Assembly: GCF_027172205.1 (NCBI RefSeq)
Contig: NC_070611.1
Location: 56,167,979-56,231,978, forward strand
Length of the DNA: 64,000 nucleotides
Direction of reading: 5' to 3'
DNA from: Podarcis raffonei
Lineage: Eukaryota; Chordata; Lepidosauria; Squamata; Lacertidae
Shown here: piece after piece, positions 52,001-61,000 of the stretch
Layout: every line of letters starts with the position of its first letter
Position numbering within the stretch: position 1 is the stretch's first letter
Program-made: the position numbers and the translations under genes
The notes under the pieces: model-generated
The model's input: only the letters and a program-made list of their open reading frames with translations
The model's database searches: none
Told to the model about the DNA's origin: nothing

Positions 52001-55000
52001 TTAAAAAATCCGTAAGGGAATTAAAGCGTTAGCAGCCTATTATGAAACATTAGTGGATTCTGAGGCTCATTAATCTCTGACTCCTGCTTACTGCAGTTCA
52101 TTCAGGAATATATTCTCCTGGAAACCTGATGCTGCAATAGTTCAAGAGGAGGGAATATGTGAAGACACCAAAGACTATTCTTCCTGACCTAGACAGTGGG
52201 TCAAAAGTGTAGGACAAAGCAAGGGAGAAGATGGGGGCAAGAAGGTCCTCTGGAACAGGGTTTGTTTGAGCAGAAGCTTGATTCTTATCGTGACAGTGTC
52301 AGGGTTTGGTGAGATGCCCCTGTGCCATCCTGGCATTGCCAGCATCAACCCAGTGTGGTTGTGGGCACTGTCATTTATGAGTGACATCATGGGGAAGAAA
52401 TTCAATTCAGTTCACATTTGAATGTGAATCGACCTAATTCATAGTCATCCTTAAAAATCTGCCCTTCTCTGAATATTGAAATACAGTTCTCCGGTCAGGT
52501 AAACATATACAAAAATGCATATGCTGGGTAAACTGGGCATAAAAAATTGTGCATGCATACAAACATGCATTATATTAAGGAAAATTGCTTGCAAAACATG
52601 TTTCTAGAAGAAATGCATATAACTTTTCATGAGAACTTAAAAAGAATTTGCAAACTCATGTGGAAAACTAAATTTAAGGCTAGGAAAATGAGAAACTGAG
52701 TGAAACCAGAATTGACAGATTCGCTCCTTCCTACCTCGGATTGACTTAGATAACAACAAGAGGCTTTGGAATTGTCACAAGTATGTAGAGGGCAGAGCCA
52801 GAGGTGAGACCAGACCCCTTTAAAGAGGAAAGGGAAACTGAAGGGCAGGAGGCAAGAGAGAGAGAATGCAGCACAAGAAGAAGTCAGGCTAGGCAGGTTA
52901 GGAGGAAGAAGGCTGGGACGCCCTGCTTGATTCACCTGCCACCCAGAGATCAGGCAAAGAAACCTGGACCTTGCATGGCAATACCCAGAATTGAAGATGA
53001 TGAGCCCTAGTTGAGTAGGTCACTTACCCTGCTGAGAACCACATAATTAAACTACAACTATTGCACCATAGGGATGTGGGTGGCGCCATGGGTTAAAACA
53101 CAGAGCCTAGGACTTGCCAATCAGAAGGTCAGTGGTTCGAATCCCCGCGACGGGGTGAGCTCCCGTTGCTTGGTCAATGCTCCTGCCAACCTAGTAGTTC
53201 GAAAGCACAAAGTGCAAGTAGATAAATAGGTACCGCTCCGGCGGGAAAGTAAACAGTGCTTCCGTGCGCTGCTCTGGATCACCAGAAGCGGCTTAGTCAT
53301 GCTGGCCACATGACCCGGAAGCTGTACGCTGGCTCCCTCGGCCAGTAAAGCGAGATGAGCGCCGCAACCCCACAGTTGTCACCATTAGGGTCAGGGGTCC
53401 CTTTACCTTACCTATTGCACCTATAAGTGATATGTAATGGCCACCAACTTGGGTGATTTTAAAAAAGGATTAGACAAATTCATGGAGGATAAGGCTATTG
53501 GAGTCTACTAGACATGATAGCTAGGTTCTTCTTCCATTGTTGGACGCAGTAGGCCTCTGGGTACCATTTCTTGGGAATCGCAGGTGAAGAGAGTGCTGTT
53601 GTGCTCGCTTCCTGCTTGCAGTATCTGGTGGATCACTGTGAGAACAGGATGCTGAACTAGATTGGCCCTTAGTCTGATCCAGCAGCTTCTTTTTATGATC
53701 CGTGTCCTTGTCCCCAGGTACTTTGTGTAACTGGATTTCAGCACTTGGTTCCACAAAATTAGCCAACTTTGTGGGAGGCTGCATCAAGGGCAACTTTTCC
53801 TTGGTTCCAGCTGCTCTTTGCAGCATGGAGGAGCAGGGGTTGTGGTGGAATCCTGCTTGGAGAAGTACAAAGAGGTACAAAAACAAAGATGCACCAGAGG
53901 AGGAAGCTACCCTGTAAATAGGGTCACTCCTGTGAAGCTTCAAAACTAGCCAAGACTTGATTCCCTGGTGCTGTTGATTCAGAGAAATGAATATATATTT
54001 TCTGGCTGTGATGACAGACTCACTGACTGAGGGTGAGTGAGTCAGAGGCTAGGAGATAGAATGTCTTGGCTCTCCCAAAGGATGCCTTGTTTCCCAATAA
54101 GTTGTGCGCTCAGAAAGAAGGACACATGAAGCTGTGTCATCCCACGTTGTTGCTCAGTGGCAGCCAACATGGTTTCCTCCTGATGGCTGGACTGCAACTC
54201 CCATCATCTCTGACCATTGACTATGCTGGCTGAGACTAATGGCAGTTGGAGTCTGACAGTTTCTGTGTTGGCTATCCCTGCTCTAGCCCTTTGTTGTTTG
54301 CTCTGACCAGCAGTGGCTCTTGAAGGTCTCCAGTAGAAGTCCTTCTCATTGTCTGCTCCATGACCATTTAAGTGGAAATCACACTTGGGGGTTTCTTCAT
54401 GCAAAACATGTGCTCTGCTACTGAGCTGCCCCTTTCCTGAGGAGGCTAAAGAGCAAGAACAGGTTTATCGTGAATGGAGAAGCATTGTCGATTCCGTGAG
54501 TCACCTGACCAATTGCTGAGTCAGTGGAGTTTGGAGAATAACAGCGGCATTATGTTTGAAGTTCTGCCTTTTGGCCAGCTGCATCAGCAGTATTCAAGAA
54601 CGGCGGCCAGCTGGCTTGATGTACTTTCTTCTGATAAGCTGCTACTGCTGCGGTAGAGTCTTGTTGCTAGAGTCCTGACCTGAGTGCTGTGGGGCTTACT
54701 GTGAAATGCTCTTTGCTCAGGTGCAGATTGCACCAGCTTTTCATGCTGTGTTCAGAACCATTTCTTGCAAAACACAGGTGGTAGAGATGTAGGGGCCAGC
54801 TCATTTTAGCTCAGAGGTGAGGAATCTCTGGCCCTCCAGATGATATTGGATGCACTGCCTTCAGTGCTGACTATCGGCTGCTGTGTCTGGGGCTGGTGGG
54901 AGCTGGACTCCAAGAACATCTGAAAAGCCATCCCTGTTTCAGTATGCTTTTAGTTAAGGTGCTGGGCTGGGTATTTTAATCACTTAAATTATTGGTAGCC

Positions 55001-58000
55001 AACATGTTAGTCAGATGTTGTTGAACTACAACTCCCATCATCCTTTGGTTGCTAGTCATGCAAATACATGTAATATAAGGGGCTGGATTGGTGATGCTGG
55101 ACCACAACTCCCATTATTCCCAACCATTGGTCAGACTGGCTGGGGCAAGGGGAGCTGGGAATCCAAAAACATCTGAAAGGCACCACATTGACTACCCCTG
55201 GTTTAAATGGTTATCGCTGTAATTGTTAAAATATGTTTTTAGGTGTGTTTTATGTTTTTCATCATGTGTGAGAGATACATCAGGAGGGCTTGCCCTGAAA
55301 TATTGGGAATGAGCAAAGAAACAAATTAAAGTTTGCCAACAGCAAAACCCCCTGCCTTATTTTGTGCAGATCATCTACAGAAGTGTTGTCATCCATGCTT
55401 CACTTTGGGGATGTGATAGTCTTTGCGTAAAAGTACACTGTATATTGCACACTGCTCTGCAAATCCCATTTATTTCTGTGGGATATCTGCAAGAGATTTT
55501 CTTAGTTTACTCACAGTTTTTCCTTACATGCCCATGATCCCTGACTTTTGGGCACATTGGCTAAGACTGATGGGAGTTGTAGTCCAGCAACTTCTGGAAG
55601 GCCACAGGTTCCCCACCTGTGAAGAGAAACCACATTTCAGTGGAAACTATGCAGAAGGGAATCTACCCCTGTTTATTTTCACTATCACCCAAAAATGGTA
55701 CAGTTTGGGTGGGTTTGAGAGAGGGATTGTAATTGGCTCACCTTTATCCAGTATATGGATTTCAAGTTGAGTGATGAAAATAGAGAATATTTGGTGCAAA
55801 CCGAGTTATACAACTCTAATTGCTTTCTGTTTCCATGCCTCACATTATTTTCAGTTTTAAAGAGACATGTTCACTAAGCAAGAAGAAGAAGACCAGACGG
55901 GAAGAGATGTCTGAGAAGAGAATCCAGGAAGAATATGAGAAACTGGGAAATATTAGGTAAAATCATAGAGTCATAGCTTTGGAAAGGACATTAAACATCA
56001 CCAGGTTTAGCACTCACAGCATCCTGTCTAGTTTCTGCTTAAATATCTACAGCAAAGGAGAGATCCACCACCTCCCAAGTCAGTCTGTCAAACAGCTCCT
56101 ATCAGTAGGAAGTTTCTCTTGAGCTTCAGCCACAATCTGCTTCCCTTCCATTTCCACCCAAGGGGAAGGGCTGTAGCTCAGTGGTAGAGCACCTGCTTTG
56201 CATTCAGAAGGACCCAGGTTCAATCCCCAGCATCTCTAGGTAGGACTGAGCATTTTCCTTGTTTGGAACTTTGGAAAGCCATTGCCAAGTAGCGTAGAAA
56301 ATACTGTGTTCAATGAACCAATGGTCTGGCTAGGTATACAGAAACTGCCTATGTTACCTCTTGAGTCTGTTCTGTCTTCTAGTCCTTTAAATATTTGAAG
56401 AACTGTGTAGGTTTTGCTTCTCATGCATAGGCATCGGAGAATTTGATTCAATTTGCATTTAAAGGTAAAGTTACATAATTTGTACTTTCTATAACATTAC
56501 ATGAAGCAAAACTCAGGTGTTCTTTGAAGTTCACACTTCTCTGAATTTTGCAGTACAGTTCTCCAGCCAAGCAGAAATGCATGTATCAAGTTAGAGTGCA
56601 GCTAGAAAAGCATATAATTAACATTAATGAACATGACATACAAAAATGCATTATATTAGGGGAACCTGCTTTGTAGAAACGATCGTACTAGAAAAGAATT
56701 GCTTACAAAAAGGTGCATATTAGAATAAATTCTGATGGATTTTCAGGCAGACTCTTTACTTTGAAAAAATCATAAACTAATGTGGAGAATTTAAGATTGG
56801 GAAAATGAGAAACTGAGAGGATGGAAAAATTGCCCGTTGCTACACATGCACAGCTATCAATTGAGGAGCTGAGTGTTTGTTTTTTTAACTAAAAAAAAAA
56901 GAGCTAACTGCTAATCGGTAAAATCTTTCTTTATTGGCCTCTCTAGTATTAAATGTATTAAATGCTTCCCCTTGTCCCATTTCCTTTCTAGTTATCCAGA
57001 GTGGGTGACAGCGTTCTTTTTCATCTTGATGACTTTGCTCTGGTTTACAAGGGAGCCTGGATTTGTCCCAGGCTGGTCATCCTTCTTTGGAAAGTAAGTT
57101 CCTAGTTCGTAGCAATAACTTTTCCAAGTGGAGTTGGGAGGGGCAGACTGGGCGAGAAGGACCTGTGTGATATTTGGTGCCATATTTAATACTGAAATGT
57201 CAATGAGGCCTCCAGCGCCACATTTGGTGTCAGGCAAATGCCCCACCACCACCAAGACCATTCCATTGTAACTATCCAACCTCCCGAAATTTCAACACCT
57301 CTTGCGATGGTTTGACCCCTTTCCACTTTAACAGTACAAATTCTACAAGCACCCTCCATATCTCCTCAAAATCATTTCTCCTGCATATTCCCCATCTTAC
57401 CTTAATGACACATGTTAATTTATCATTAATAGCTATATCCCACACCTCTTGATGCCATTCTTCCATTTAAATTATGCTTGCCCCTTCCACTTCCTAGCTA
57501 CAATAATGCGTGCAGCTGTCAATACATTTGTGAGCAAGTCCTTCTGTCTGTGCTACACTTAAGCCATTTATGGTGATAAATGCGCTGGCACAGCTTACAA
57601 GCATAGTTTTTCAGTTTTTCTGAGGATATATATGTGAAGCTTCAGCCCCAAATATCTGAAGGACCATCTCCTTCCCTCCAGACCCTCTCAGGTTGTAAGA
57701 TTTGAGACCTCCTTTGTTGTTGTACCACCTTCAGAGATTTGAGGGATGACAGCTCAGGAGATGGCATCTTCTGCGGCTGCCCCCATGCTGTGGAATTCCC
57801 TCCCCACAGAGGTAGATTTGGCACCTTCATTTTGTAGTTTCCCTAGCATTTTGAAGACACATCTCTTTGTCATGGCCTTTGACACTTGAGATATATATTA
57901 GGACTCACCCTGGTGTTACTCTTCCTATCACATGTATAAGAAATATGGCGTGGTGTTTGGGGGATGTAACATGGAGTCTAAGAACTGCAAGAACATGAGC

Positions 58001-61000
58001 AGCATGCCAGTAAAACTTGCAACAAACCACTAAGAGGAAACAGGAGGAGCCACACAGATCTTTGCTGCCTGTTTTCCCTGCCTTCTATAAAACAACTCCC
58101 ATGTCTCTTCCCTAGGAAAGGCTATCGGACCGATGCCACAGTCTCTGTTTTCCTTGGGTTCCTCCTCTTCTTGATTCCAGCAAAGAAGCCATGCTTTGGA
58201 AAGAAGAGGAAAGGTATGAGGGACTCAAACATAAGAGCACTCGACACATCTTGTATTAGCTCCTTTTGGTCTCCAGCCACACACAAAGTACCTGCAGGGG
58301 AGTTCACACATTCAAATCAGTCACAACAGTGAGCTTCAGATAATACTTGTTTCCAGATTGGCTCCCATTGGGAGCATTTGCGTAACATACGTAGGTAAGA
58401 GGCAATGATGTATGATGATTAACCACATGGGGCCAATTCCAGCCATTTGCATTCTAGTTTGCTTGTGAACTCTGAGGCTTTCCTGAAAACTGGCTGTCAG
58501 ATGATGGTGTGGTTGCTCGAGAGTAAACAGGCAAGACTCCGACCTGTCTTTTCCAGACTTTATTCTTGGTGCAAACGATTTACAGTGAAGAGCGTTGTAA
58601 GTTCATGTCTGGCTCAGTCGCTAGCAGAATCTGGGAGTGGTCGGTTTTTGTACCTCCCCCAGCATAAAAGTCGCATCGCCCCCAACCTTTTCCATCCCTC
58701 CCTGCACCAGAGCCTACTGCACAGAATGGGCGCTGGCAGGGGCGAACTTCCCGCCTCTCCGGTTTGCTCGGCTTGGTGTTGAGGCTCTCCCTAGCATCCC
58801 CTGGTCGCTGCACCTCTTCTCCACTGGAGGTGGGGCTTTCCTCCTCACCAGAAGAGGAACTGCTTCGCAAGATTTTCGGAGGCTCCCTGTAACACAACTG
58901 CCCTTCCATCTCTCGCCTCTGAGCTGATGGCAGTTCCCTGACACTGGCCTTACCTAAAATGTTGCCCTCCTGATGTTTGGGACTACAACTCCCATCAACC
59001 CCAGCATCATACAACCATGCTGGCTAAGCTATATGGGAGTTGTAGTCCAAAACGTTGGGTAAGGCTGCTGTAAAAGAAGGCAGTGGTCTTCTGCTAGATT
59101 AATAAATTCTTTCTTTTTATAGGAGGGCCAAACTTCTTTCCCTGAGGCTTTTCTTTTCACTAGACTCTGGCTGGGGCCAGCTTCCATTTTCTCAGCTCTT
59201 TTGTCCCATCAGCCTCCCCTCCCAATATATAATGTCAAAGGCCAGGTTAAAGAGGTGTATATTCAGCATATTGCAGAAGCTAAAGGTCTAAACAAACCTT
59301 TTGGTGGGGGGGGGGATTCCACAATTTAGGGGTTGCCTCTTCCTTACCTCAGATTCTCCAGGCTTGTTTCAGCTGGGCATGATCACAGTTTGCTTCACAC
59401 ACTCACTTCAGCAAATTGAAAGCAGAACAGGAACAACATTTTGCCCCTCAGAAGAAAATGTTGGCCTTTTGCGACTGCTAAGTGAGACCACTTTTAACCC
59501 AAGCCTTCTTTTTTGGCACATCCTCAGTGTATGCGGTTTCATATAGGCTCCAGTTTCTAACAAGATTTGTGGGTTTTGTTTTTTTATAAAAAAGTTCAGA
59601 GCAAGCAACCAATGCAGAGGGAGGATGTCTTCATTCCTCTCAGTCCTGTTCCAGGACTCTGTGTTTCTTTGTGAACATTTCCTGACAATGTGTTCCACGC
59701 CAATCTGAGTTTGCAAAGGAACCTGGGAAAATGACAATTTTATTTTTCTATGTGTGTTTTGCTTTGATGCAGGAGATGTTCCTAATTCCACCAATGTTAA
59801 CGCAGGGGAACCAATAATCACCTGGAAGGACTTTGAGAAAACCATGCCCTGGGAGATTGTGGTCTTGGTTGGAGGAGGTTATGCTTTAGCAGCTGGATGC
59901 AAGGTAACACCATTATCCCCAGATAACCCCCTGTGCTATAAAACTGGGATCCGCACATGTCAGAGCTCTTTAACAATGATGCATCTCTCTTCAAGAGAAT
60001 GCTGTTTTATCTCAGGTCACACACACCCTATTCACTCAGTTTCACTCTCTCTGGTGCCCCCTTAGCTATTATTCTTTGAGCTTCCTCCCTCTCTCTTTTT
60101 CTCCTTCCTGTTCTACTGTTATGTACTGAGTTGAATAGGATCCAAAAGGCAGCAGTCTGATTGGTCCTAGAACAATAGGCTCCAGAATGCAGCAGTCTAA
60201 TTGGTCCACAGGAGCCACCCAATCCAGCTCCAGGTGGAAGTGAATCCGCGACCTGATTGGCCTACAGGAGAATCCCGGAATTAGCCAATCATGTGGGGCC
60301 CATTGTGTAAATAATGTATATAAAGCAGACATTCTGGGGGAACTTTCATTCCTTCTCACCACTATGAGCTGAATAAAGAGCATGAAATCCACTCTCGACT
60401 TCGAGTATATTTCATCTACAGATGTCCCCATGACATTGGACTGAAATTATACTCTGAAGACTGATGCCTGGATGACTTTCACTGTAATATTGGGGCCTAG
60501 TCAAAGTTAGAGATAAAGTGAATTCAGCATTGCAGTGAATTCCCTGCAGTTGGAAATCCTCACCCCATTTTGAGACCCTCGGTCCCTCCCAAATTTAGGA
60601 GTGGGTCAAAAACATTGATTTAGTTCTATTAATTTGTACACCATCCTTCATCATGTTGACATGATCTCCAGGTCGGGTTCCAGCAATACATAAAAATGCA
60701 TTGAGCAAAAATTATAAATGAATGTTAATGCAATCCAGTTAGTAAAATCACAATAGACCAAAAGCATGAAACCAAAGAATTCCTGGTGGCTACAGGAAGG
60801 CCCCAGGCTCAATCCTTAGTTTATTTTTATTTATTTTTTATTTTATTCATTAGATTTATATACCACCCATCATACGATCTTAGGGCGATTCACAGAATAA
60901 AATACAGGATAAAAACAAGTAAATAGCTAAAACAAAACAGCAAAACAATATCCCCCGCTTCCCTACTCTACTCTGAAGGCAAGATTAACATAAGCATACT

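Noticed and set aside
53701-53760. Possible alternative exon after CCCCAG
   Set aside because: The frame after this acceptor-like site stops quickly and has no match to the SLC13A4 protein; exons 9 and 10 already join in phase.
56162-56235. Possible tRNA-Ala gene
   Set aside because: The stems are imperfect and it is joined to a SINE body seen elsewhere in the window; it is a SINE head.
58580-59014. 144-codon minus-strand frame
   Set aside because: It lies almost wholly inside the solo LTR fossil 58495-58943, so it is not a host gene.
59408-59845. 145-codon minus-strand frame
   Set aside because: Partly antisense to SLC13A4 exon 13 and otherwise intronic; no domain seen.
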